From NCBI GenBank assembly GCA_017983845.1, contig JAGOAO010000007.1, positions 1 through 64,000 on the forward strand: DNA of 64,000 bases, given 5' to 3'. How positions within the stretch are numbered: position 1 is the stretch's first letter; the number at the start of each line of letters is the position of its first letter. The notes under the pieces were generated by a model, which searched no databases, was not told where the DNA came from, and saw only the letters and a program-made list of their open reading frames with translations. A program made the translations under genes and the position numbers. This document shows, in pieces, positions 44,016 through 54,868 of the stretch. Source of the DNA: Sediminibacterium sp. (lineage in GTDB: Bacteria; Bacteroidota; Bacteroidia; Chitinophagales; Chitinophagaceae).

Positions 44016-45410
44016 ATGGAATACAGAATTGAGAAAGACACAATGGGTGAAGTAAAAGTACCCGCTCATGTTTATTGGGGTGCACAGACACAAAGAAGTA
44101 TCGAGAATTTTAAAATTGCACAGGATATCAACAAGATGCCTAAAGAAATTATTAAAGCTTTCGCTTACTTAAAAAAAGCTGCTGCTTTAACCAATTTTGA
44201 TGCGGGTGTTTTACCTAAAGAAAAATGTGACTTAATTGGTCAAGTTTGTGACGAAATTCTTGCAGGTAAATTAGACGATCAATTTCCCTTAGTCGTATGG
44301 CAGACAGGTAGTGGTACCCAGAGCAATATGAACGTGAACGAAGTGATTGCTTATCGCGGTCATGTACTTCAAGGTGGAAGCTTAACTGATAAAGAAAAGT
44401 TTTTACACCCGAATGACGATGTGAATAAATCACAGTCTTCTAACGATACCTTCCCTACTGCAATGCATATTGCAGCTTACCAAATTTTAAAGGAAGTAAC
44501 GATCCCTGGTATCACTACTTTAAAAGATACATTGGATGCAAAGAGTGCAGCGTATATGCATATTGTTAAAATTGGTCGTACCCATTTTATGGATGCAACG
44601 CCTTTAACATTAGGACAAGAAATTAGCGGTTATGCAAGTCAATTAAAACATGGATTAAAAGCCATCCACAATACTTTGGAACACTTAAGTGAATTGGCTT
44701 TAGGTGGTACCGCAGTGGGCACTGGAATTAATACTCCAAAAGGTTATTCTGAAAATGTAGCAAAGCATATTGCTAATTTAACTGGATTGCCATTTGTAAC
44801 TGCTGAAAATAAATTTGAAGCTTTAGCAGCACATGATGCGATTGTAGAAGCACATGGTGCATTAAAGACGGTGGCTGTTAGCTTAATGAAGATTGCAAAT
44901 GATGTACGTATGTTATCATCAGGACCACGTTCTGGCATTGGAGAAATCTTTATCCCAGACAACGAACCAGGCTCTTCTATCATGCCAGGTAAAGTCAATC
45001 CAACTCAATCAGAAGCGTTGACAATGATTGCCGCTCAAGTAATGGGCAACGACGTAGCAATCAATGTGGGTGGTTCAATGGGTCATTTTGAATTGAATGT
45101 TTTCAAACCAGTAATGATATTCAACTTCTTACATAGTGCAAGATTAATTGGGGACGGCTGTATCAGCTTCAATGATAAATGCGCGATTGGTATTGAACCA
45201 ATTGAAGCGAATATCAATAAGCACGTAAATAACAGCTTGATGTTAGTGACTTCTTTAAACACCAAAATTGGTTATTATAAGTCTGCAGAGATTGCACAAA
45301 AAGCACATAAAGAAGGTACTACTTTAAAAGAAATGGCTGTGAAATTAGGCTATGTTACCCCTGAAGAATTCGACGCATGGGTGATTCCAGCTGATATGGT
45401 AGGATTATAA
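44016..45410 (+). CDS. fumC: Class II fumarate hydratase
   Basis: From ATG 44016 the product is 464 residues, the usual length of FumC. It begins [18 protein letters not shown], has the [13 protein letters not shown] substrate-binding segment, the catalytic-site segment [18 protein letters not shown] and the superfamily signature [11 protein letters not shown] (about 317-327). It interconverts fumarate and malate in the tricarboxylic acid cycle without an iron-sulfur cluster. It converges with the amidohydrolase gene across a palindromic 198-bp gap. Confidence 0.97.
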   Translation: MEYRIEKDTMGEVKVPAHVYWGAQTQRSIENFKIAQDINKMPKEIIKAFAYLKKAAALTNFDAGVLPKEKCDLIGQVCDEILAGKLDDQFPLVVWQTGSGTQSNMNVNEVIAYRGHVLQGGSLTDKEKFLHPNDDVNKSQSSNDTFPTAMHIAAYQILKEVTIPGITTLKDTLDAKSAAYMHIVKIGRTHFMDATPLTLGQEISGYASQLKHGLKAIHNTLEHLSELALGGTAVGTGINTPKGYSENVAKHIANLTGLPFVTAENKFEALAAHDAIVEAHGALKTVAVSLMKIANDVRMLSSGPRSGIGEIFIPDNEPGSSIMPGKVNPTQSEALTMIAAQVMGNDVAINVGGSMGHFELNVFKPVMIFNFLHSARLIGDGCISFNDKCAIGIEPIEANINKHVNNSLMLVTSLNTKIGYYKSAEIAQKAHKEGTTLKEMAVKLGYVTPEEFDAWVIPADMVGL

Positions 45411-45426
45411 TTTTTTATCCTTCTTA

Positions 45427-45584
45427 AAAAGTAGAATATATACCTATCCCTAGGCTCTCGGCTCGCAAGCTCGAACGTTCGCTACGGAATAGTATATATT
45501 CTACTTTTCTTTTTTACAAAAAACTACTTGGAATCATAGCTCGCTTTGCTCAAAGTTTCGCTGCGGGATAGGTATATTTTCTAC
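45427..45584. repeat. Palindromic element with one arm shared by two partners
   Basis: The left arm AAAAGTAGAATATATAC (45427-45443) pairs perfectly, 17 of 17, with 45492-45508. The overlapping arm 45431-45450 pairs, 19 of 20, with 45565-45584. The middle and distal arms are themselves direct repeats, each preceded by TTCGCT(A/G)CGG. A perfect CGAACGTTCG palindrome lies in the first loop. The element fills the gap between the convergent fumC and amidohydrolase genes and may terminate both. No coding frame is present. Confidence 0.8.
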
Positions 45585-45608
45585 CACTTTTTTTATTCTC
45601 AATAAATT

Positions 45609-47234
45609 TTAGTGTACTCTTTCTCCATTAGAGTAAGTCTTCAACACTTTCACCTGCAAGATACTATCCGTAGGCACTTTCATTAAGTCTTTGTCGAGTA
45701 GGATGAAATCTGCTTTCTTCCCTACTTCGATTGAGCCTACTTGCTTTTCCATGCGGTTGGCTTTTGCCGCCCAGATAGTCATACCTCGAATGGTTTGTTC
45801 ACGGGTTAATGCATTTTCCATCTGGAACCCACCTGCTGGAAAACCTTTTGCATCCTGTCTTGCAACAGCCGCTAAAAATGTTTTGAATGGATTGATTTCT
45901 TCTACAGGAAAATCTGTGCCTAGTGGCAACCAACCATTTTGTTTTAATAATTGTTGGAATGCATAACCGCCTTTTAAGCGCTCTGCTCCTAAACGATCTC
46001 CTGCCCAATACATATCACTTGTTGCATGCGTTGGTTGTACTGAAGGAATGATATTGTACTTGCCAAAATAATCAAAGTCTGCAGGGTTTAAAATTTGTGC
46101 GTGTTCTATGCGCCATCTTTTATCGTTCTTGCCTTTTAAATATTTCTCATACACTTTTAACACCACTCTATTAGCGCTATCACCAATGGCATGGGTACAC
46201 ATCTGAAAATCGGTATTGATTAATTTCGCCGCAACAGAATCAAAATGCGCTGCACTGCTTAATAAGAAGCCACCCCAGCCTGGCTGATCTGTATAATGTG
46301 CCAATAATGCAGCACCTCTAGAACCCAATGCACCATCTCCATATACCTTCACGCCTTTCACCATCAAACGGTCTGTGGTATAGCCCCCATTGGTGAAATA
46401 AGAAGAAGTATATGAGCTTGGCTTATCACTTAACATCACATACAAACGCATTTTTAAATCATCGCTTTTTTGCAAAGCATCAATCATGTCAATATCGTTT
46501 GGACTCAATCCACAATCCGTGATGGTGGTTAATCCAGTCGCGAAACAATTTTTCTGTGCTGCTGTCAACCAGTTTTTATAATCTTCCTTGGTCGCTGCTG
46601 GTACATTTCTTTCTACCACACCCACCGCATTGTCAATTAACAAGCCAGTTAACCTGCCACCTGCTACGACAAAGTCTCCACCCTCCATGGTTTGACCTGC
46701 TTTCACACCCGCAATTTGCAATGCTTTTTCATTGGCAATACTTGCATGCCCATCTACACGTTCTAACAATACTGGACGATCTGGGAACAAGGCATTTAAT
46801 TCAGCATTTGTAGGAAATGCTTTACCAGGGAATCTATTTTGATCCCAACCTCTTCCACGAATCCATCCATTACCAGGATGGGTTGCTACGAATGCTTGAA
46901 CACGACGCAATACTTCCTCCCAAGAATCAGCGAACATTAAATCCACCGCATATAAAGATTGACCATAACCCAAAAAGTGTGCATGCGCATCTACAAATCC
47001 AGGGTACACCGTGGCACCTTTTGCATCCACCACACTATCTGCTTGGTAATTTTTTAAGATATCATCATTGCTTCCAACTGCTACAATTTTACCATCTTGA
47101 ACTGCCATGGCTTCTGCTACTGTAAAAGCGTCATTGACTGTATAAATTTGTGCATGATGCACGACTAAGTCTACTCTTTGATTGATACATGAACTGAACA
47201 ATACAATAATAGCCATCGCAAATAATTGTCGCAT
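45609..47234 (-). CDS. Amidohydrolase family lipoprotein (YtcJ-like)
   Basis: The 541-residue protein starts with a lipoprotein signal ending LFSSC (Cys16), so it should be exported and lipidated. The body matches the amidohydrolase 3 / YtcJ group: the HxH metal motif in GFVDAHAHFLGYG (84-86), RGRGWDQNRFP, VKGVKVYGDGALGSRGAALLAHY, CTHAIGDSANRVVL and a C-terminal KKADFILLDKD segment. These enzymes hydrolyse N-acyl or amide substrates that are mostly uncharacterised. The gene is 90 bp downstream of the AraC-type regulator on the same strand, so it could be its target; this is only suggested by position. Confidence 0.9.
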   Translation of the reverse strand: MRQLFAMAIIVLFSSCINQRVDLVVHHAQIYTVNDAFTVAEAMAVQDGKIVAVGSNDDILKNYQADSVVDAKGATVYPGFVDAHAHFLGYGQSLYAVDLMFADSWEEVLRRVQAFVATHPGNGWIRGRGWDQNRFPGKAFPTNAELNALFPDRPVLLERVDGHASIANEKALQIAGVKAGQTMEGGDFVVAGGRLTGLLIDNAVGVVERNVPAATKEDYKNWLTAAQKNCFATGLTTITDCGLSPNDIDMIDALQKSDDLKMRLYVMLSDKPSSYTSSYFTNGGYTTDRLMVKGVKVYGDGALGSRGAALLAHYTDQPGWGGFLLSSAAHFDSVAAKLINTDFQMCTHAIGDSANRVVLKVYEKYLKGKNDKRWRIEHAQILNPADFDYFGKYNIIPSVQPTHATSDMYWAGDRLGAERLKGGYAFQQLLKQNGWLPLGTDFPVEEINPFKTFLAAVARQDAKGFPAGGFQMENALTREQTIRGMTIWAAKANRMEKQVGSIEVGKKADFILLDKDLMKVPTDSILQVKVLKTYSNGERVH

Positions 47235-47324
47235 AGGATTTATTTAGAAACTAAAAATAAGGAATTAAAATAGAAATAGACGCTAGGTTTAAAAAAGCAG
47301 CTGTTAATGACAGCCAGACTTAAA

Positions 47325-48248
47325 CTAGTTCAATAATTCACAAGGCTTTAGGCCTGTGTGCTTTTTAAATGCAGCAGAGAAGTGCGAGATGGAGGAATAC
47401 CCCAATAATGCAGACACATCGGTTACACTTAAAGACTTTTCGTACAATAAATATTTAGCATGTTCCATTCTTTGTTGTTGATAGAAATCAAAAATGGTGG
47501 TACCAAATACTTCTTTAAAGCCCTTCTTTAAATAACATTCGTTCATGGCTACTTTACGGCTCAATTCCTTGATCGTAATAGGATCTCCAATATGTTGTAA
47601 TAAAATTTCTCTAGCTAAATAGATGCTTTCTTTACCACGATCATCGGATAAAAATTTACAAGCAAATCCTTCTTCCTTCTCATCTACAATACACTCTAAA
47701 CTGAATAATAAAAGCTCGTGTATTTTAGCATTGATGAAAATATTTTCCAGTGACCCTGTATAACTATAGTTCAACAAAGAATCCAATGTGCCACGCTTAC
47801 GCATGCACAACGGAAATGTTTTAACAAATGCATTCGGATGTTTAAATGCCAACACTTCGTCCTTGCGATTGTTCAATTTAACATTGTGAACAAACTGATG
47901 CAAGAAAGTAGAAGTAAAATGAAAAGAAAAAACGTCAACTGTTCTTAATGGCCCAGCACAATCTTCGGTTGGCAACTGATTGCAATTACCACATAATTTA
48001 TTTTCACAATAACGATTCCCAGAAATACAGAATCTCAACTCTAAATAATTATCTGTCGGACGCTTTGCATTGTAGTGGTATATGAACATACCTGTATCTT
48101 CTAGGTCAGCAGGAGACTGCGCATAATAACGATTGATTTTGTACTGTGTAGAACCAGGAATGAGCTGTTCTTTTTGGTACAACAAGGCCATCCCAGCAAA
48201 ACCATTGGGCTGGTTGACTTGTTTTAATATATCGTTTGCTAACATCAT
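47325..48248 (-). CDS. AraC family transcriptional regulator with an N-terminal cysteine cluster
   Basis: The 307-residue protein has a C-terminal AraC-type double helix-turn-helix (about 205-305: ITIKELSRKVAMNECYLKKGFK and VTDVSALLGYSSISHFSAAFKKHTG). The N-terminal sensing region contains five cysteines at 74, 81, 86, 89 and 97 (spacing C-x6-C-x4-C-x2-C-x7-C) in the segment FCISGNRYCENKLCGNC, which could bind a metal or iron-sulfur cluster or react to oxidants. It lies upstream of the amidohydrolase lipoprotein gene and diverges from gyrB. The promoter box TAAATTTG is 7 bp before the start. Regulator class is firm; the signal is unknown. Confidence 0.9.
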   Translation of the reverse strand: MMLANDILKQVNQPNGFAGMALLYQKEQLIPGSTQYKINRYYAQSPADLEDTGMFIYHYNAKRPTDNYLELRFCISGNRYCENKLCGNCNQLPTEDCAGPLRTVDVFSFHFTSTFLHQFVHNVKLNNRKDEVLAFKHPNAFVKTFPLCMRKRGTLDSLLNYSYTGSLENIFINAKIHELLLFSLECIVDEKEEGFACKFLSDDRGKESIYLAREILLQHIGDPITIKELSRKVAMNECYLKKGFKEVFGTTIFDFYQQQRMEHAKYLLYEKSLSVTDVSALLGYSSISHFSAAFKKHTGLKPCELLN

Positions 48249-48255
48249 TGAAACA

Positions 48256-48283
48256 CAAATTTAAACTATAAACAACAAACCAA
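48256..48283 (-). promoter_or_regulatory. Promoter of the AraC-type regulator gene
   Basis: On the minus strand TTG (48281-48283), 17 bp and TAAATTTG (48256-48263). The box ends 7 bp before the first ATG. Confidence 0.6.
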
Positions 48284-48496
48284 GTAAAAAGGTTCGTTTT
48301 GTGACTTAAAAATGACGCAAAATAAGCCCCAAATTTTGATCCAGTTTTAAAAAATACAAGGCCAATTCGACTCGGTTTAAAGAATCGATTTTAAGGCCAT
48401 TTTTAGCCCCATTTTTGGCATTTGCTTATTTTATAGCATCATTTGATTGGGGATAACTAGGCCGCTTAAAACGCTTATCTAACTGCTTAATTTTCT

Positions 48497-50527
<2,031 letters not shown>

Positions 50528-50530
50528 GGG

Positions 50531-50542
50531 CCTCAATTGAGG
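50531..50542. other. 12-bp perfect palindrome after gyrB
   Basis: CCTCAATTGAGG lies three bases after the gyrB stop. There is no T-run, so it does not look like an intrinsic terminator. Confidence 0.5.
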
Positions 50543-50644
50543 AGAATTTATAAACATTTAACAAAAAAACGTATAATTCAAACCTTGAATATCAATAAAT
50601 AAACTACTTTCAATTAGCATTTTAAAAATTAAAATATATACAAA

Positions 50645-50851
50645 ATGGACACTTCAAAAATGATCAAAGCATATTGCTTGAAAACAAAAGAAAAAAACGT
50701 ACCAATGCACGATGCTGTTGTTACTAAAACTGCTAAAGGTGGTTATATGGCTGGTGGTCACGATGGTAAAGGAAATAAAATGGCCGCTATCATGAGCGAA
50801 ACAAATGCTTTGAAAGCAATCGCTGATGGTGTAGCTACTAAGGGTTTTTAG
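50645..50851 (+). CDS. Small 68-residue protein, zinc-ribbon-like pattern without cysteines
   Basis: The frame encodes 68 residues starting MDTSKMIKAYCLKTKEKNV. I do not recognise it with certainty. The order AYCxKxK..., a central Gly-rich turn (GGYMAGGHDGKGNKM) and AIMSE resembles small DUF5679-type zinc ribbons (AYCxKCKxK ... CxxCGxKM), but only one of the four expected cysteines is present. There is no signal peptide or membrane helix. It lies 117 bp after gyrB in its own AT-rich leader and is followed by a strong terminator 20 bp after the stop, so it is almost certainly a real, independently expressed gene. Confidence 0.75.
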   Translation: MDTSKMIKAYCLKTKEKNVPMHDAVVTKTAKGGYMAGGHDGKGNKMAAIMSETNALKAIADGVATKGF

Positions 50852-50870
50852 TCCTAAACTGACTTATTGA

Positions 50871-50899
50871 AAGCCTACTCTTCGGAGTGGGCTTTTTTA
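50871..50899 (+). terminator. Rho-independent terminator of the 68-residue protein gene
   Basis: A 10-bp stem (AAGCCTACTC with GAGTGGGCTT, one G-U pair) is closed by a TTCG tetraloop and followed by six T. The mfd stop codon, read on the minus strand, lies in the end of this T-run. Confidence 0.9.
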
Positions 50900-53800
50900 T
50901 GCCTTTACTTCAACCACTCCGTGGTGTATTTTAGTCAATGTGGCAAAGCAATGCTCCATGCTCTTAATGTCCTTAATGATGAGGATAAAGGTCTTGCCTA
51001 CTTGTTTAAAATGGGCATTGTTCATGGCTGTTTGAGTGAAGTTCAATAAGCCTTTGAAAATGGCACTTTCATAATAAGGCGAGTCTGGTCTGTTGATAAA
51101 GAAACACCTTAAGGTTTCGTCTTTCAATGTCATTTTTTCAAAACCCAATGCAATCGCCAATCTTCTAGATTGTATCGTTGTAAACAATGCTTCTACTTGT
51201 TTTGGCATAGGACCAAAACGATCGATCAATTCTAATTTCATCGCTTCTAATTCAGCGTCATCTGCGGATTGGTCTAGACGAGTGTATAAGGAAAGTCTTT
51301 CCCCGATACTTTCTACATAACCATCTGGAATCATGATTTCCAAGTCTGTATCTATGGTACAATCAGTTACAAAATCATCTTGCTTGCTAATCTCCTCTTC
51401 AAATAAGTCTTTGAAATCGGAACGCTTTAATTCTCGTACCGCTTCTGCCAATATCTTTTGGTACATTTCAAATCCAATCTCTGCCATGAAACCGCTTTGC
51501 TCTCCCCCTAATAAATTACCAGCACCACGAATATCTAAATCGCGCATGGCAATTTGGAAGCCAGAACCCAGTTCACTAAATTGTTCAAGGGTTTGTAAAC
51601 GCTTACGTGAATCATCAGGCAATGTACTCATAGGCGGTGCCAATAAATAACAGAATGCTTTTTTATTGCTTCTTCCTACCCTGCCTCTTAACTGGTGTAA
51701 ATCACTCAATCCAAATTGGTGGGCATTATTGATGATGATGGTATTCACATTCGGAATATCCACCCCACTTTCTACAATATTGGTACACACCAACACATCA
51801 TATCTGCGTTCTATAAAATCAAATATTTTTTCTTCTAACTGATGGCCTTCTAATTGTCCATGCGCAAAGCCAATACTTAAATCTGGACAAAGCTTCTGGA
51901 TCATCGCACACATTTCGGCCAAACCTTGTACCCTGTTGTGTATAAAGAATACTTGACCACCTCTTTCTGTTTCAAAATAAATGGTTTCACGAATCACATC
52001 CTCATGAAACACTTGTACTTCGGTATGGATAGGTTGTCTATTTGCAGGAGGCGTATTGATAATACTTAAATCCCTTGCACCCATTAAACTAAAATGCAAA
52101 GTTCTTGGAATCGGCGTTGCAGTCAATGTCAAACAATCTACATTGGTTCTTAGGGTTTTTAATTTCTCTTTATGTGCTACCCCAAATTTTTGCTCCTCAT
52201 CTATCACCATCAAACCAAGGTCTTTGAAATTGACTTCCTTACCTAGGATACCATGTGTTCCCACCAAGATATCAATCTTCCCCTCTTTCACTTTGGCGAT
52301 CGTTTCTTTTTTCTGTGCAGCGGATTTAAATCTGTTTAAGAAATCTATTTCTAAAGGAAAATCTTTCAATCTTTCTTTAAAGGTTTTATAATGCTGGAAA
52401 GCTAGAATCGTAGTTGGCACCAACACCGCCACTTGCTTACCATCAATCGCCGCTTTAAATGCAGCACGAATAGCCACTTCTGTTTTGCCAAAACCTACAT
52501 CACCACACACTAAACGATCCATTGGTGCTGCAGCTTCCATGTCTTTTTTCACATCCGCTATGGCTTTGGCTTGATCAATGGTGTCCTCATAAATAAATGA
52601 TGCTTCTAATTCATGCATCATATAATTATCTGGCGTAAAAGCAAATCCTGTCTGTGCTTTTCTTTGTGCGTATAATTTGATCAAATCAAATGCAATTGCT
52701 TTTACTTTCGCCTTGGTCTTATCTTTTAATTTTACCCAAGCATCGGAACCCAACTTATTCACTTTGGGTGGCGTACCTTCCTTACCTGTGTATTTTGATA
52801 TCTTGTGTAGTGAATTGATATTCACATACAAAATATCACTGTCTTTATAAATGATTCTTACCGCCTCCTGCATCATACCACTCACTTCTATCTTCTGCAA
52901 ACCACTGTACACACCCACTCCATGATCTATATGCGTTACATAATCACCAGGATGTAAATCACTCAATGTACGCAAAGTGATGGCCTTGTTTTTACTATAC
53001 GCCTGCTTTACTTTATACTTATGGTAACGCTGAAAAATTTGATGATCAGTATAACAAACCATTTTATGGTCATGGTCTACAAAACCTTCATGGATATTTT
53101 TGACAATGGGGGTAAACTGTATCTCTGTTTTTAAATCTGTAAATATGGCATGCAGGCGCTCTAATTGTTTGGCTTGTTCTGCAAACAAAAACAAATCGTA
53201 TCCCTTTTTTTCAAATTCTTGTAAGTTCGCTATGAGGTATTGGAACTGTCTGTTAAAACTGGGTTGCACCTGTGTACTAAAAGCCAATTTTTGTTCCGTC
53301 AAATTTGCCTGAAAGCCCCACTCAATCATATTTCTTTTCAACAGTTGTTCCGCAACAGTATCCACCAACACAAAGTCATCCACCGTTGTATTTTTCTTAT
53401 GCGCATCTGAATCATCAATCAATTTAGCAACTGGTGCGTGCAGCAAAAAAGCTTCCAATGCTTCCATTTGGTCATTGCCCTTTTGTTGGATCAGTGTCCA
53501 ATCCTTTAGCCAAACAATGGTATTGTCTGCAATAAATTCCATCAAAGGAATTTTCGCTGTGTCTTCAAATTGAGTAGTCACATTGGGAATGATATTCACC
53601 TGCAATAACTTGCGTTCACTTAGCTGCGTCTCTGGATCAAATAAACGAATACTATCCACTTCCTCTCCAAATAATTCTACCCTATACGGCTTCTCATTAC
53701 CGAATGAATAAATGTCAAATATACCTCCCCTCAACGCAAACTGCCCTGGCTCATATACAAAATCAGTACGCTCAAATCCATATTGCACAAGGCTTTCCAT

Positions 53801-54292
53801 CAAGGCATCCAAACCTAAAGTATCATTGGTTTTAATTTGAATGATATGCTGTTGAAGGGTCTTGGGCATAATCACTTTTTCGAAAAATGCTTCTGGATAA
53901 GTGACAATGATTTTCTTATTCCCACCCATCGATAATTTTGTCAATGCTTCGGTTCTTAGCATCACATGCGAAGGATTGAGTAAACTAAAATTTTGTGCCG
54001 TTTTAAAAGAGGAAGGGAAATAAAATAAATCTAAAGCCCCCGTGATACTTTCTATCGTGTTGTAAAAATAAGCGGCTTCTTCTGCGTCATTCAAAACAAT
54101 GACATGATTGTATGTAGCAGTTTGAGGATGCGTAAATACATGCTTTAAAACAAAAGCTGGTGCAGACCCGTTGAGGTTTTGTAAGTGTACTTGAAAAGGC
54201 TTTTTTGCCGATTCAGACATAGCAATCCCGTCTACTATTTTTTTTAGGAGGGGGGATGCATCGTACCGATCAAACAAAGATTGCTCATTCAT
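50897..54292 (-). CDS. mfd: Transcription-repair coupling factor Mfd
   Basis: The 1131-residue protein has the UvrB-homology N-terminus (YHVIVLNDAEEAAYFYN-like start, EPGQFALRGGIFDIYSF), an RNA-polymerase-interaction region with the GDYVTHIDHGVGVY motif (CarD-like, about 445-520) and a RecG-like helicase. Helicase landmarks are the Walker A DVGFGKTEVA, DEEQKFGV, LTATPIPRTLHFS and QLRGRVGRSNKKAFCYLL, followed by the TRCF C-terminal domain. Mfd removes stalled RNA polymerase and recruits nucleotide-excision repair. A TATCTTTG promoter box lies 11 bp upstream. It converges with the small-protein gene, sharing its terminator. Confidence 0.97.
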   Translation of the reverse strand: MNEQSLFDRYDASPLLKKIVDGIAMSESAKKPFQVHLQNLNGSAPAFVLKHVFTHPQTATYNHVIVLNDAEEAAYFYNTIESITGALDLFYFPSSFKTAQNFSLLNPSHVMLRTEALTKLSMGGNKKIIVTYPEAFFEKVIMPKTLQQHIIQIKTNDTLGLDALMESLVQYGFERTDFVYEPGQFALRGGIFDIYSFGNEKPYRVELFGEEVDSIRLFDPETQLSERKLLQVNIIPNVTTQFEDTAKIPLMEFIADNTIVWLKDWTLIQQKGNDQMEALEAFLLHAPVAKLIDDSDAHKKNTTVDDFVLVDTVAEQLLKRNMIEWGFQANLTEQKLAFSTQVQPSFNRQFQYLIANLQEFEKKGYDLFLFAEQAKQLERLHAIFTDLKTEIQFTPIVKNIHEGFVDHDHKMVCYTDHQIFQRYHKYKVKQAYSKNKAITLRTLSDLHPGDYVTHIDHGVGVYSGLQKIEVSGMMQEAVRIIYKDSDILYVNINSLHKISKYTGKEGTPPKVNKLGSDAWVKLKDKTKAKVKAIAFDLIKLYAQRKAQTGFAFTPDNYMMHELEASFIYEDTIDQAKAIADVKKDMEAAAPMDRLVCGDVGFGKTEVAIRAAFKAAIDGKQVAVLVPTTILAFQHYKTFKERLKDFPLEIDFLNRFKSAAQKKETIAKVKEGKIDILVGTHGILGKEVNFKDLGLMVIDEEQKFGVAHKEKLKTLRTNVDCLTLTATPIPRTLHFSLMGARDLSIINTPPANRQPIHTEVQVFHEDVIRETIYFETERGGQVFFIHNRVQGLAEMCAMIQKLCPDLSIGFAHGQLEGHQLEEKIFDFIERRYDVLVCTNIVESGVDIPNVNTIIINNAHQFGLSDLHQLRGRVGRSNKKAFCYLLAPPMSTLPDDSRKRLQTLEQFSELGSGFQIAMRDLDIRGAGNLLGGEQSGFMAEIGFEMYQKILAEAVRELKRSDFKDLFEEEISKQDDFVTDCTIDTDLEIMIPDGYVESIGERLSLYTRLDQSADDAELEAMKLELIDRFGPMPKQVEALFTTIQSRRLAIALGFEKMTLKDETLRCFFINRPDSPYYESAIFKGLLNFTQTAMNNAHFKQVGKTFILIIKDIKSMEHCFATLTKIHHGVVEVKA

Positions 54293-54303
54293 AGTTCAGT
54301 CTA

Positions 54304-54311
54304 CAAAGATA
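54304..54311 (-). promoter_or_regulatory. -7 promoter box of mfd
   Basis: TATCTTTG on the minus strand, 11 bp before the mfd ATG, in the 22-bp gap to the small secreted protein gene. No ideal -33 TTG is seen. Confidence 0.5.
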
Positions 54312-54314
54312 CAA

Positions 54315-54761
54315 TCAAAAAACGGAGGAAGCAGAGATCGTTAAGTCAATTTCCTGAAATTGATTTTTTGTCACTTCAATATGAGCCACCCCATTCGTGC
54401 CAGAGAAAAATGGAATATAGATGCCCTCTTGATAGCCCAACACAATCGTGTATTTACCTGGGCTTAGTTTGAGCTTAAATTTACCTGCATTATCCGATCG
54501 AACCTGCTTCACTAATTTGGCATTCAACCCTTTCGCAGCATTTCCTTGTTGACCAATTAGCTGTGTAATACCAGCGTTTTCATAAACAAAAATGGTTGTT
54601 GAATATGGACTACCCTTTTGTAATGACTTCCCTTTGAATGGCATCATTGCGTCAGATTGAAGATAAACAACACCCTTTATGCCTTGCGAACGGATACAAA
54701 AGCCCATTATAAATGGGACAAATAATAACAAAAGGATCTGCGGGTTTATAAACTTGCGCAT
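54315..54761 (-). CDS. Small secreted protein with a carboxypeptidase-regulatory-like fold
   Basis: The 148-residue protein has an N-terminal hydrophobic signal (about 8-22, LLLLFVPFIMGFC). A beta-rich body follows: IKGVVYLQSDAM, VRSDNAGKFKLKLSPGKYTIVLGY and a C-terminal strand. The SDNAGKFKLKLSPGKYT segment is typical of carboxypeptidase-regulatory-like or SdrD-B-type beta sandwiches, which are extracytoplasmic binding modules. No enzymatic motif is seen. It lies just upstream of mfd on the same strand and is divergent from the subtilase gene. Function unknown. Confidence 0.7.
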   Translation of the reverse strand: MRKFINPQILLLLFVPFIMGFCIRSQGIKGVVYLQSDAMMPFKGKSLQKGSPYSTTIFVYENAGITQLIGQQGNAAKGLNAKLVKQVRSDNAGKFKLKLSPGKYTIVLGYQEGIYIPFFSGTNGVAHIEVTKNQFQEIDLTISASSVF

Positions 54762-54868
54762 ATAGTCGATTTTGATAAAGTTACATCAATTTGGGGCGCA
54801 TTTTTGCGGCATCCTATTTAAGGCTGTAAGTTGCATTCATTTACAAGAATAGATTGTAATTTAGAACT

